Source: Hydrogenophaga sp.
GTDB lineage: Bacteria; Pseudomonadota; Gammaproteobacteria; Burkholderiales; Burkholderiaceae_C
Assembly: GCF_025699295.1 (NCBI RefSeq)
Contig: NZ_JAILWB010000002.1
Coordinates: 62,001 to 126,000, forward strand
DNA: 64,000 nucleotides
Reading direction: 5' to 3'
This document shows positions 1-10,509 of the stretch, piece after piece. Under the pieces are notes generated by a model, which did not search any database, was not told the DNA's origin, and was given only the letters and a program-made list of their open reading frames with translations. How positions within the stretch are numbered: position 1 is the stretch's first letter; each line of letters begins with the position of its first letter. The position numbers and the translations under genes are program-made.

Positions 1-775
1 TGGGCCTGTCCGGCGGCATCGACTCGGCGCTGGTGCTGGCCATCGCCGTCGATGCGCTGGGCAAGGACCGTGTGCGCACGGTGATGATGCCGTCACCCTA
101 CACGGCCGATATCTCCTGGATCGACGCGCGCGACATGGCCGCGCGGCTGGGCGTGCGCTACGACGAGATCGCCATCGCGCCGCAGTTCGAGGCCTTCAAG
201 GCCAGCCTGGCGGGTGAGTTTGCCGGTCTGCCCGAAGACACGACGGAAGAGAACCTGCAGGCGCGCATTCGCGGCACGCTGCTCATGGCGCTGTCCAACA
301 AGTTCGGCAGCATCGTGCTGACCACCGGCAACAAGAGCGAGATGGCCACGGGCTATTGCACGCTGTATGGCGACATGGCGGGTGGCTTCGCGGTCATTAA
401 GGACGTGGCCAAGACCATGGTCTTCAAGCTCGCGCGCTGGCGCAATGCGCACGACCCCTACGGCACAGGTTCCAGCCCGATCCCCGAGCGCATCATCACG
501 CGCCCACCCAGCGCTGAACTCCGCCCGGACCAGAAGGACCAGGACAGCCTGCCCGCCTACGAAGTGCTCGACGCCATCATCGAGCGCTACATGGAGAACG
601 ACCAGAGCCCTGAGAGCCTGGTGGCGGCCGGGTTCGAACGCGCCGACGTGGACAAGGTGGTGCGCCTGATCCGCATCAACGAGTACAAGCGCCGCCAGGC
701 GCCAGTGGGCATCCGCGTGACCCACCGCAGCTTCGGCAAGGACTGGCGCTATCCGATCACGAGCAAGTACCGCGC

Positions 776-779
<4 letters not shown>
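1..779 (+). CDS. nadE: NAD+ synthase, C-terminal part (5' end outside window)
   Basis: This is the C-terminal synthetase domain of NAD+ synthase, which converts deamido-NAD+ to NAD+ with ATP and a nitrogen donor in the cytoplasm. The reading frame is already open at base 3, and the first residues show the ATP pyrophosphatase P-loop SGGIDS. Further family motifs follow (TTGNKSEMATGY, then a KDV.KT segment). The ending RSFGKDWRYPITSKYRA is typical of the glutamine-dependent form, so an N-terminal nitrilase-like glutaminase domain is probably upstream, outside the window. The first ATG inside the window (base 33) is internal and not the start. The stop overlaps by 4 bases the stop of the convergent asparaginase gene. 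Linkage to glnB is common in Burkholderiales. Confidence 0.95.
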
Positions 780-2247
<1,468 letters not shown>

Positions 2248-2250
2248 GTC

Positions 2251-2838
2251 TCAGATCGCTTCCAGGCGGTCGGCGGGTGCCAGACCCGCCGCCTGCACCA
2301 GTTCGGGCAGCAGGGCCTCGGCATCGGTGCCGACCCGGATCAGGTCCATCTGCCATTCGCTCATGAAGGCCTGCTCCACGCCGGTGCGTAGGAATGCCAT
2401 CAAGCCATCGTAGTAGCCACCCGCGTTGAGCAGGCCCACGGGCTTGTCGTGGTAGCCGAGCTGGCGCCAGGTCCAGACTTCAAAGAACTCCTCGAAGGTA
2501 CCGATGCCACCGGGCAGCGCCAGAAACGCATCGGCCCGCTCCGCCATCATGCGCTTGCGCTCGTGCATGGTGTCGACCACGTGCAGTTCGGTACAGCCGT
2601 TGTGGGCCCATTCCTTCTCAACCAGCGCCCTGGGGATGATGCCCACGACGCGCCCGCCCGCAGCCAGGGTGGCTTCGGCGACCACACCCATGAGGCCGTT
2701 GCGGCCGCCACCATAGACGAGTTGGCCGCCCCGGTTGCCGATCCATTCGCCCACGGCCCGGGCGGTGTCGATGAAAGCGGCATCGGCGCCCGGGCGCGAG
2801 CCGCAGTACACGCAGAGCGAAAAGGCGGGTGAGGTCAT
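2251..2838 (-). CDS. LOG family protein (TIGR00730 Rossmann fold)
   Basis: A 195-residue LOG-family (lonely guy) protein. Family members are nucleoside 5'-monophosphate phosphoribohydrolases that release free cytokinin-type bases, or act in general purine nucleotide turnover. The signature motif PGGIGTFEEFFEVWTW around residue 110 contains the PGGxGTxxE core, and the Rossmann glycine run YGGGRNGLMG is at about residue 42. The ATG at 2838 gives the standard MTSPAFSLCVYCGS start; the upstream in-frame extension has no support. Shine-Dalgarno pairing is weak. It is the last of three same-strand genes (RDD, dgkA, LOG), 32 bases after dgkA. The true substrate in this organism is unknown. Confidence 0.9.
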   Translation of the reverse strand: MTSPAFSLCVYCGSRPGADAAFIDTARAVGEWIGNRGGQLVYGGGRNGLMGVVAEATLAAGGRVVGIIPRALVEKEWAHNGCTELHVVDTMHERKRMMAERADAFLALPGGIGTFEEFFEVWTWRQLGYHDKPVGLLNAGGYYDGLMAFLRTGVEQAFMSEWQMDLIRVGTDAEALLPELVQAAGLAPADRLEAI

Positions 2839-2870
2839 GGTGTCGGGGAAGGAATGGAAAACCGGGTGGC

Positions 2871-3269
2871 TCACGCCCAGCGCGCCCAGATTGCGGCCAG
2901 CCAGATGCCGGCGCACAGCAGCAGGCTGAGCAACACGGCGGCACTGCCCATGTCCTTGGCGCGTTTGGACAGGTCATGCCATTCCGGGCCGATGCGGTCG
3001 ATGGCGGTTTCGATGCCGGTGTTGAGCAACTCCACCACCATCACGAGCACCACCGAGGCACAAAGCAAGGCGGTTTCGACCCAGTTGCGTCCGAGCCAGA
3101 AGCCGGCAGGGACCAGCACCAGCGCAGCCAGTGCCTCCTGGCGAAATGCGGTCTCGCCCCAGCCCGCCCGCAGGCCTGCCAGTGAATAGCCGAAGGCGTG
3201 CACAAGGCGCGACAGACCGGTGCGGCGCTTTTGCGCGTCGACGGGTTCCTGGAGGCCTGGTTCGCTCAT
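2871..3269 (-). CDS. dgkA: Diacylglycerol kinase (prokaryotic, integral membrane)
   Basis: A 132-residue DgkA-type enzyme that phosphorylates diacylglycerol to phosphatidate in the inner membrane, recycling lipid from envelope glycan synthesis. The family signature VELLNTGIETAIDRIGPEWHDLSKRAKDMGSAAV is plainly present in the second half, with the catalytic/metal-binding Glu residues in it. Three transmembrane segments are expected: VLVPAGFWLG, ALLCASVVLVMVV and LLSLLLCAGIWLAAIW. The ATG at 3269 overlaps the stop of the upstream RDD gene in ATGA, which suggests translational coupling. A longer in-frame upstream extension was rejected because it is low-complexity and would lie inside the RDD gene. 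Confidence 0.92.
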   Translation of the reverse strand: MSEPGLQEPVDAQKRRTGLSRLVHAFGYSLAGLRAGWGETAFRQEALAALVLVPAGFWLGRNWVETALLCASVVLVMVVELLNTGIETAIDRIGPEWHDLSKRAKDMGSAAVLLSLLLCAGIWLAAIWARWA

Positions 3270-3826
3270 GGCCTTGTGCGCGCCGGCCCTGGCGGCGGGA
3301 TGTGGTGCACGAGCCGTGTGCCAGCCAGCGCATCGTGCAGGAACTGGCGCTGGGGGTGGAAGCGCGAGAGCAGCGCCCAGATCAGGACCCAGCCGATCAG
3401 CAGCACGGCCAGCTCGCCGCCGGGCAGGGCCATTGCGCCGGAAACCGCCAGTGGCGGCAGCAGCCAGAGCCACGACAACAGATAGCGCAGCAGCGCACGC
3501 GGCTGGGTCAGTGGCTGTCCCTTGCGGTCCACCACGCGGATGTGCCAGGTCTTCATGGCCAGGGTCTGCCCCTTGGCCCAGAACCAGGTGAAGTAGACGC
3601 CGAACACAATGAAAAGGAAGGCCTGCTGCGCATGCCGGTTGTCCAGGGCATGGCGGGTCTGTGTCAGGGTGGAAAACAGGTAGCCCGCGATGAACACCAC
3701 GCCGAACATCAGCATGCCCTCGTAGAGCCAGCAGGCCATGCGGCGGCGCAGGGAGGGCGCAACCAGGTGGGTGCCGCGCTCAGGGCTGGAGGAGGGGGAT
3801 GTCGAGGTCGGCAGGGAGGCGGACAT
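3266..3826 (-). CDS. RDD family membrane protein
   Basis: A 186-residue RDD-family integral membrane protein. A Ser/Pro-rich N-terminal stretch is followed by RRRMACWLYEGMLMFGVVFIAGYLF, a family-typical first transmembrane helix. Next come a second helix with FTWFWAKGQTLAMKTWHIRVVDRKGQPLT, the family hallmark, and a third pair with a WPL-rich helix. The C terminus FLHDALAGTRLVHH also fits. The function of most RDD proteins is unknown; some act in ion transport or envelope stress. The ATG at 3826 was chosen because sequence upstream of it is not RDD-like. It is first in a run with dgkA and the LOG gene, and it diverges from ilvB. Confidence 0.85.
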   Translation of the reverse strand: MSASLPTSTSPSSSPERGTHLVAPSLRRRMACWLYEGMLMFGVVFIAGYLFSTLTQTRHALDNRHAQQAFLFIVFGVYFTWFWAKGQTLAMKTWHIRVVDRKGQPLTQPRALLRYLLSWLWLLPPLAVSGAMALPGGELAVLLIGWVLIWALLSRFHPQRQFLHDALAGTRLVHHIPPPGPARTRP

Positions 3827-3945
3827 GGGGGCGGGGCAAGGGAAGGGCAGCGGTCGCGAAAGGCTCGAATTGTCGCATTGCCGATGGGGACTTCGCCTTT
3901 TTGAAGTCGTTCGCGGACCGGGTGGCTGGAAAACCCGTGTTGCAG

Positions 3946-3954
3946 TGCGATAAT
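3946..3954 (+). promoter_or_regulatory. Candidate extended -10 promoter for ilvBNC
   Basis: TGC followed by GATAAT forms an extended -10 element about 155 bases before the ilvB ATG. The 17-base-distant -35 is poor (CTGGAA), as is allowed with an extended -10. The implied leader is about 150 bases. I looked there for a leader peptide rich in Ile/Val/Leu codons with a terminator and found none. Confidence 0.4.
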
Positions 3955-4108
3955 GCGCGCTGCAGTTCAAAACAAGGCAAACGGATCAGGGTCCGGCGGG
4001 GTATGTGCCCGCTCATGTCCATTGGTCTCAAGTCTCGACACCGCTCCACAAGAGATGGTCTAGAGGCACCCAAGGTTTTTCGTCAGAGAAATTCTCGAAA
4101 GGTTCATC

Positions 4109-5884
4109 ATGGAAATCAGCAAGGCCGAACTGGCCTCGGCTGCCGCCGCCACTGGCGCAGCCCCTCAAGACCTCCGCGGCGCAGAAATCCTCGTCAAGGC
4201 CCTCCAGGCCGAGGGTGTGAAGTACATCTGGGGTTATCCCGGTGGTGCCGTACTGCACATCTACGACGCTTTCTACAAGCAGGACACCATCCAGCATGTG
4301 CTGGTGCGTCACGAGCAGGCCGCCGTGCACGCGGCCGACGGCTATGCACGCGCAACCGGCGACGTGGGTGTGGCGCTCGTCACTTCCGGCCCGGGCGTGA
4401 CCAACGCCGTCACCGGCATCGCCACCGCCTATATGGACAGCATCCCGATGGTGATCATCACCGGCCAGGTGCCCACGGCCGCCATTGGCCTGGACGCCTT
4501 CCAGGAGTGCGACACCGTCGGCATCACGCGACCCATCGTCAAGCACAACTTCCTGGTCAAGGATGCGCGCGACATGGCGATGGTCATGAAGAAGGCCTTT
4601 CACATCGCCCGCAGCGGCCGCCCAGGACCGGTGGTGGTGGACATTCCCAAGGACGTGTCATTCAACAAGGTGCCTTACAACGGCTACCCCGAGACGGTGG
4701 AGATGCGCTCGTACAACCCGGTGCGCAAGGGGCATGGCGGCCAGATCCGCAAGGCGTTGCAGTTGCTGCTGGCGGCCAAGCGTCCCTACATCTATACCGG
4801 TGGTGGCGTGCTGCTGGGCAACGCCACGAACGAGTTGCGCACCCTGGTGGACATGCTGGGTTACCCGGTTACCAACACGCTCATGGGCCTGGGCGCATAC
4901 CCCGCGACGGACCGCAAGTTCCTCGGCATGCTGGGCATGCACGGCACGATTGAAGCCAACAACGCCATGCAGAACTGCGACGTGCTGCTGGCCGTGGGCG
5001 CGCGCTTCGACGACCGGGTGATCGGCAATCCCAAGCACTTTGCTCAGAACGAGCGCAAGATCATCCACATCGACATCGATCCGTCGAGCATTTCCAAGCG
5101 AGTCAAGGTCGACGTGCCCATCGTGGGCGATGTCAAGGATGTGCTGACCGAACTGATCAACATGGTGCGTGAGAGCGCTGCGCGCGCCGACGAGAAGGCC
5201 CTCGCGGAATGGTGGAAGACCATCGAGGCCTGGCGCTCGCGCGACTGTCTGAAGTACGACCGCGACAACACCGACGTGATCAAGCCGCAGTACGTGATCG
5301 AGACGCTGTGGAACATGACCAGAGACTCGGACGCCTATGTCACGTCCGACGTCGGCCAGCACCAGATGTGGGCGGCGCAGTACTACCGTTTCAACGAGCC
5401 GCGACGCTGGATCAACTCCGGCGGTCTGGGCACCATGGGCGTGGGCATTCCTTATGCCATGGGCATCAAGCTGGCCAAGCCCGAGAGCGAGGTGTTCTGC
5501 GTCACTGGCGAGGGTTCGGTGCAGATGTGCATCCAGGAGCTCTCCACCTGCCTCCAGTACAACACGCCGATCAAGATCATGGCGTTGAACAACCGCTACC
5601 TCGGCATGGTGCGGCAGTGGCAGGAGATCGACTACGAAGGACGCTATAGCCACAGCTACATGGACGCACTGCCCAACTTCGTGAAGCTCGCCGAGGCCTA
5701 TGGCCATGTCGGCATGCTGATCGAACGACCGCAGGACGTGGAAGGCGCTCTTCGCGAGGCGCGCAAGCTCAAGGACCGCACCGTGTTCATGGACTTCCGC
5801 ACCGATCCGACGGAGAACGTGTTCCCCATGGTCAAGGCTGGCAAGGGCATCACCGAGATGCTGCTGGGTTCCGAAGACCTGTAA
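4109..5884 (+). CDS. ilvB: Acetolactate synthase, large (catalytic) subunit
   Basis: A 591-residue ThDP/FAD-dependent acetohydroxyacid synthase catalytic subunit. It condenses pyruvate with pyruvate or 2-oxobutyrate in the first common step of valine, leucine and isoleucine synthesis. Domains are the N-terminal pyrimidine-binding domain with the ThDP-activating glutamate in VRHEQAAVHAADGYAR, a central FAD domain (GARFDDRV), and the C-terminal ThDP pyrophosphate domain with VTGEGSVQMCIQELST ending in NN (GDG-variant GEG). The length matches the family (about 570-600). An AAGG about 9 bases before the ATG is the likely ribosome site. ilvN and ilvC follow on the same strand, so the three probably form one transcription unit ended at 7603. 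Confidence 0.97.
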   Translation: MEISKAELASAAAATGAAPQDLRGAEILVKALQAEGVKYIWGYPGGAVLHIYDAFYKQDTIQHVLVRHEQAAVHAADGYARATGDVGVALVTSGPGVTNAVTGIATAYMDSIPMVIITGQVPTAAIGLDAFQECDTVGITRPIVKHNFLVKDARDMAMVMKKAFHIARSGRPGPVVVDIPKDVSFNKVPYNGYPETVEMRSYNPVRKGHGGQIRKALQLLLAAKRPYIYTGGGVLLGNATNELRTLVDMLGYPVTNTLMGLGAYPATDRKFLGMLGMHGTIEANNAMQNCDVLLAVGARFDDRVIGNPKHFAQNERKIIHIDIDPSSISKRVKVDVPIVGDVKDVLTELINMVRESAARADEKALAEWWKTIEAWRSRDCLKYDRDNTDVIKPQYVIETLWNMTRDSDAYVTSDVGQHQMWAAQYYRFNEPRRWINSGGLGTMGVGIPYAMGIKLAKPESEVFCVTGEGSVQMCIQELSTCLQYNTPIKIMALNNRYLGMVRQWQEIDYEGRYSHSYMDALPNFVKLAEAYGHVGMLIERPQDVEGALREARKLKDRTVFMDFRTDPTENVFPMVKAGKGITEMLLGSEDL

Positions 5885-6001
5885 AGACCCAAGCGAAGCG
5901 GTGGACGCGGTTCACTGCTTCATCCCTTTAGACGAATCTATTGCTTGCCAAGCCTGTGCATTACCGTGCGCAGGGGAGGGCGGTGAAAAGAGGAATCGAA
6001 C

Positions 6002-7575
<1,574 letters not shown>

Positions 7576-7602
7576 TTGTTGCGGCACCCGGCGCAGCCAT
7601 GA

Positions 7603-7633
7603 CAGAGGCCACTTCGGTGGCCTCTGCCGTTTT
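7603..7633 (+). terminator. Rho-independent terminator of ilvBNC
   Basis: A perfect 10-bp stem CAGAGGCCAC/GTGGCCTCTG (7603-7612 with 7617-7626) is closed by the very stable TTCG tetraloop and followed by CCGTTTTT. It sits between ilvC and pssA and should separate their transcripts. Confidence 0.9.
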
Positions 7634-7729
7634 TCACCTCGCGATCCCTGCCTTACACTGGGACACTCTGCGCAGGACAGCTGGCGCAGCGGCCGACGGC
7701 CCGTGATACGACAGAAAAGAAAGGCCTTC

Positions 7730-8545
7730 ATGCACGATGGAACCGACCCCCACATGACGCAGGATCAGGAGCGCCCCAAGCGGCCCAAGGGCATCTACAT
7801 GGTGCCGAACATGATCACGCTTGCGGCTCTGTTCGGTGGTTTCTATTCGGTGGTCATGGCCATGAACGGGCGCTACGATCTGGCAACCCTGGGCATTTTC
7901 GTGGCCATGGTCCTCGACAGCCTGGATGGGCGTGTGGCCCGTCTCACCAACACCCAAAGCGCCTTCGGCGAACAGATGGACTCGCTGTCCGACATGGTTT
8001 CCTTTGGCGCGGCGCCAGCGCTCATCGCCTACGAATGGGCGTTGCGCGACATCGGCCGCTGGGGCTGGATTGCGGCCTTCGTGTACTGTGCCTGCGCGGC
8101 GCTGAGACTGGCGCGCTTCAACGTGAATACCGCTGTGGTGGACAAGCGCTATTTCCAGGGCCTGCCATCGCCGGCTGCTGCCGCGCTGGTCGCCGGCTTC
8201 ATCTGGCTCATGACCGAACTCGGCATTCGCCCGCAGGATGTCACCTGGCCGATGTTCGTCATCACCCTATATACCGGTCTGACCATGGTGACCAATGTAC
8301 CCTTCTACAGCTTCAAGGACCTGAGCCTGAAGAGGAGCGTGCCTTTCGCCGCAATCGTGCTGGTGGCGTTGGGCATCGCCGTGATCAACATTCACCCACC
8401 CACGGTGCTGTTCGCGCTGTTCGTTGTGTATGGGCTCTCAGGCTATGCGGTTTACTGCTGGCGCAAGGCCAAAGGACGCCCCACCAGCGTGATCAGCACA
8501 TCCACCGACGAGCCCGACGAGCGCGGCCTGCACAGCGACGACTGA
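7730..8545 (+). CDS. pssA: CDP-diacylglycerol--serine O-phosphatidyltransferase
   Basis: An integral membrane CDP-alcohol phosphotransferase (271 residues from this start) that makes phosphatidylserine from CDP-diacylglycerol and serine, the precursor of phosphatidylethanolamine. The catalytic signature DGRVARLTNTQSAFGEQMDSLSD (DG..AR, then G...D...D) is complete at about residues 64-86. About six to eight hydrophobic helices follow. The ATG at 7730 is preceded by AAAGG at a 5-base distance; a GTG at 7703 in the same frame is a possible longer start. Its position between ilvC and leuA is common in betaproteobacteria. An intrinsic terminator upstream suggests its own promoter. Confidence 0.93.
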   Translation: MHDGTDPHMTQDQERPKRPKGIYMVPNMITLAALFGGFYSVVMAMNGRYDLATLGIFVAMVLDSLDGRVARLTNTQSAFGEQMDSLSDMVSFGAAPALIAYEWALRDIGRWGWIAAFVYCACAALRLARFNVNTAVVDKRYFQGLPSPAAAALVAGFIWLMTELGIRPQDVTWPMFVITLYTGLTMVTNVPFYSFKDLSLKRSVPFAAIVLVALGIAVINIHPPTVLFALFVVYGLSGYAVYCWRKAKGRPTSVISTSTDEPDERGLHSDD

Positions 8546-8601
8546 TTCGCAGAGACGACTCGCCGGGGCTGGCGCGTCTTCAGGCCTGTCCACCGGCTTT
8601 G

Positions 8602-8610
8602 TGCTACATT
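8602..8610 (+). promoter_or_regulatory. Candidate extended -10 promoter of the leuA leader
   Basis: TGC-TACATT forms an extended -10 just before the leader ORF. Transcription would begin about 7 bases after the hexamer, at 8617-8618. That is the leader peptide's ATG itself, so the leader would be translated with little or no 5' untranslated region. No Shine-Dalgarno sequence is visible before that ATG, which fits. The -35 element is weak. Confidence 0.45.
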
Positions 8611-8617
8611 GCGATCC

Positions 8618-8674
8618 ATGTTCCAGATTTCCCTCTCGCTACTACTGGGTGTCCACCACGGGCAGGTCTGGTAG
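8618..8674 (+). CDS. leuL: Leucine leader peptide of leuA attenuator
   Basis: An 18-codon ORF encodes MFQISLSLLLGVHHGQVW and stops with TAG. Four of five codons at positions 6-10 are leucine (CTC, TCG for Ser, CTA, CTA, CTG). Two consecutive CTA codons stand out because CTA is rare in such a GC-rich genome, so they should stall ribosomes when leucyl-tRNA is short. Downstream are an antiterminator option and a strong terminator before leuA, the layout of classical amino-acid attenuation. The product probably has no function beyond its translation. The name leuL is by analogy with the enterobacterial leader and is not based on protein similarity. Confidence 0.75.
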   Translation: MFQISLSLLLGVHHGQVW

Positions 8675-8704
8675 CGCGCGAGCGATTTCCCAAAAACGGC
8701 CCGT
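8658..8704 (+). promoter_or_regulatory. Candidate antiterminator pairing in leuA leader
   Basis: ACGGGC at 8658-8663, inside the His-Gly-Gln codons of the leader, is a perfect complement of GCCCGT at 8699-8704, which covers the distal half of the terminator's 5' arm. A ribosome stalled on the CTA codons (8639-8644) would leave this segment mostly free to pair and so block the terminator. A ribosome that reaches the stop codon would cover it and let the terminator form. Six base pairs is short, so this is a proposal. Confidence 0.5.
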
Positions 8705-8728
8705 TTGCACCTGCAGCGGGCCGTTTTT
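8692..8728 (+). terminator. Attenuator terminator before leuA
   Basis: The 12-base arms AAAAACGGCCCG (8692-8703) and CGGGCCGTTTTT (8717-8728) are perfectly complementary with a 13-base loop, and the 3' arm itself ends in the U-tract. It lies 17 bases after the leader stop codon and 62 bases before leuA. It therefore ends the leader transcript unless disrupted. Confidence 0.85.
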
Positions 8729-8752
8729 GCTTCTGGAACTGCAGGTTTTTTT
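8709..8752 (+). repeat. Second inverted repeat with T-run, overlapping the attenuator loop
   Basis: ACCTGCAG (8709-8716) lies entirely in the loop of the attenuator terminator. It is perfectly complementary to CTGCAGGT (8739-8746), which is followed by a further T-run to 8752. Together with the first stem this gives an H-type pseudoknot topology: stem 1 of 12 bp, stem 2 of 8 bp, no intervening base, and connecting loops of 5 and 10 bases. Alternatively it is a second tandem terminator. Confidence 0.5.
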
Positions 8753-8790
8753 GAAGCTTTGCCCACGAGGCGATTCATCGGAGCATTGAG

Positions 8791-10332
8791 ATGAGCGACA
8801 AACTGATCATTTTTGACACCACCTTGCGCGACGGCGAGCAATCTCCCGGTGCCTCCATGACGAAGGACGAGAAACTGCGCATTGCGCGCCAGCTCGAACG
8901 TCTGAAGGTGGACGTCATCGAGGCCGGGTTTGCCGCCAGCTCCAACGGCGACTTCGACTGCGTGCAGGCCATCGCCAACACCATCAAGGACTCCACGGTG
9001 TGTTCGCTGGCACGCGCCAACGACCGCGACATCGCGCGCGCGGCCGAGGCGCTCAAAGGGGCTCAGCGCGCCCGCATCCATACCTTCATTGCCACCAGTG
9101 CACTGCACATGGAGAAGAAGCTGCGCATGACGCCCGAGCAGGTGCTGGAGCAGGCAGTGCAGTCGGTGCGCTTCGCGCGCAATCTGGTCGACGACATCGA
9201 GTTCAGTCCGGAAGACGGCTACCGGAGCGATCCGGATTTCCTCTGCCGCGTTCTGGAGGCCGTGATCAAGGAAGGGGCGACGACACTCAACATTCCTGAC
9301 ACGGTGGGCTACGCCATACCCGAGTTGTACGGAGAGTTCATCCGCAACCTGCGCGAGCGCGTGCCCAACGCCGACAAGGCGATCTGGTCGGTGCATTGCC
9401 ACAATGACCTGGGGATGGCCGTGGCGAACTCGCTTGCGGGGGTGAAGATCGGCGGCGCACGCCAGGTCGAATGCACCATCAACGGGCTGGGTGAGCGTGC
9501 GGGCAACTGTTCACTCGAAGAGATCGTGATGGCGGTGCGCACTCGGCGTGACTACTTCGGCCTCGACATCGGCGTGGACGCGACGCAGATCGTGCCGGCC
9601 AGCCGCATGGTCAGTCAGACCACGGGTTTCGTCGTGCAACCCAACAAGGCCGTGGTGGGCGCCAACGCATTTGCTCACGCCAGCGGCATTCACCAGGATG
9701 GTGTGCTCAAGGCGCGCGACACCTACGAAATCATGCGGGCAGAGGATGTGGGCTGGAGTGCCAACAAGATCGTGCTGGGCAAACTCAGTGGGCGCAATGC
9801 CTTCAAGCAACGCCTGCAGGATCTGGGCATCGAGATGGAGTCCGAGAGCGAGATCAACACCGCGTTTGCCGCGTTCAAGGAGCTGGCCGACCGCAAGAGC
9901 GAAATCTTCGACGAGGACATCCTCGCCCTGTGCAGCGACGAGAGCGTGACTGCCGAGAAGGAACAGTACGGCCTCGTGTCGCTCAAGCAGCGCAGCGAAA
10001 CCGGCGAACGGCCGCATGCCAGTGTGGTGTTCACCGTGGAGGGCAAGGAAATCCAGGGCGAAAGCGACGGCAACGGCCCGGTGGACGCGTCGCTAAAGGC
10101 GATCGAGAACCACGTCAAGAGTGGCGCCGAGCTGGTGCTGTACTCGGTCAACGCCATCACGAGTGGATCGACCGAGAGCCAGGGTGAAGTCACGGTGCGG
10201 CTGCAACACGGCGGGCGTGTGGTCAACGGCGTGGGGGCGGACCCGGACATCGTGGTGGCGTCGGCCAAGGCTTATCTGAGTGCGCTGAACAAGCTGCACA
10301 GCAAAGCCGACCGGGTCGCTGCTCAAGGATAA
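8791..10332 (+). CDS. leuA: 2-isopropylmalate synthase
   Basis: A 513-residue enzyme that condenses acetyl-CoA with 2-oxoisovalerate in the first committed step of leucine synthesis. It begins with [16 protein letters not shown], the catalytic/metal region of the DRE-TIM metallolyase family. It contains [17 protein letters not shown] with the metal-binding His residues around residue 207, and [13 protein letters not shown]. The C-terminal 120 residues form the regulatory LeuA dimer domain ([26 protein letters not shown]) that binds leucine for feedback inhibition. It therefore appears to be controlled both by attenuation (upstream leader) and allosterically. The other leu genes are not in the window. 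Confidence 0.97.
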   Translation: MSDKLIIFDTTLRDGEQSPGASMTKDEKLRIARQLERLKVDVIEAGFAASSNGDFDCVQAIANTIKDSTVCSLARANDRDIARAAEALKGAQRARIHTFIATSALHMEKKLRMTPEQVLEQAVQSVRFARNLVDDIEFSPEDGYRSDPDFLCRVLEAVIKEGATTLNIPDTVGYAIPELYGEFIRNLRERVPNADKAIWSVHCHNDLGMAVANSLAGVKIGGARQVECTINGLGERAGNCSLEEIVMAVRTRRDYFGLDIGVDATQIVPASRMVSQTTGFVVQPNKAVVGANAFAHASGIHQDGVLKARDTYEIMRAEDVGWSANKIVLGKLSGRNAFKQRLQDLGIEMESESEINTAFAAFKELADRKSEIFDEDILALCSDESVTAEKEQYGLVSLKQRSETGERPHASVVFTVEGKEIQGESDGNGPVDASLKAIENHVKSGAELVLYSVNAITSGSTESQGEVTVRLQHGGRVVNGVGADPDIVVASAKAYLSALNKLHSKADRVAAQG

Positions 10333-10444
10333 TACTCAATTAAATCAAAGGCTTGCGGTATTTTGTTTCTTGATCCGCAGAATTGACACCAAAAGTAGCG
10401 CCTGTTCTACCGATCACTGAAGATAATTACCCAAGCTTTTGATA

Positions 10445-10473
10445 TTGCTAGTTTTTTTCCGCGTGCTTATACT
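10445..10473 (+). promoter_or_regulatory. Sigma-70-type promoter of the PBP7-like gene
   Basis: TTGCTA (10445-10450), a 17-base spacer and TATACT (10468-10473) form a near-consensus promoter. It lies within an AT-rich gap after leuA, 36 bases before the start codon. Confidence 0.7.
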
Positions 10474-10509
10474 CCACTCCTGCGCAATTCCTGTTGCTGG
10501 AGTGAAGTC

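Noticed and set aside
3953-4066. Possible leader peptide before ilvB
   Set aside because: The 37-codon frame is not enriched in Ile, Leu or Val codons and no terminator hairpin follows it.
10333-10440. Terminator for leuA in the AT-rich gap
   Set aside because: Only a weak GCGG/CCGC pairing without a proper T-run is seen; not enough to call.
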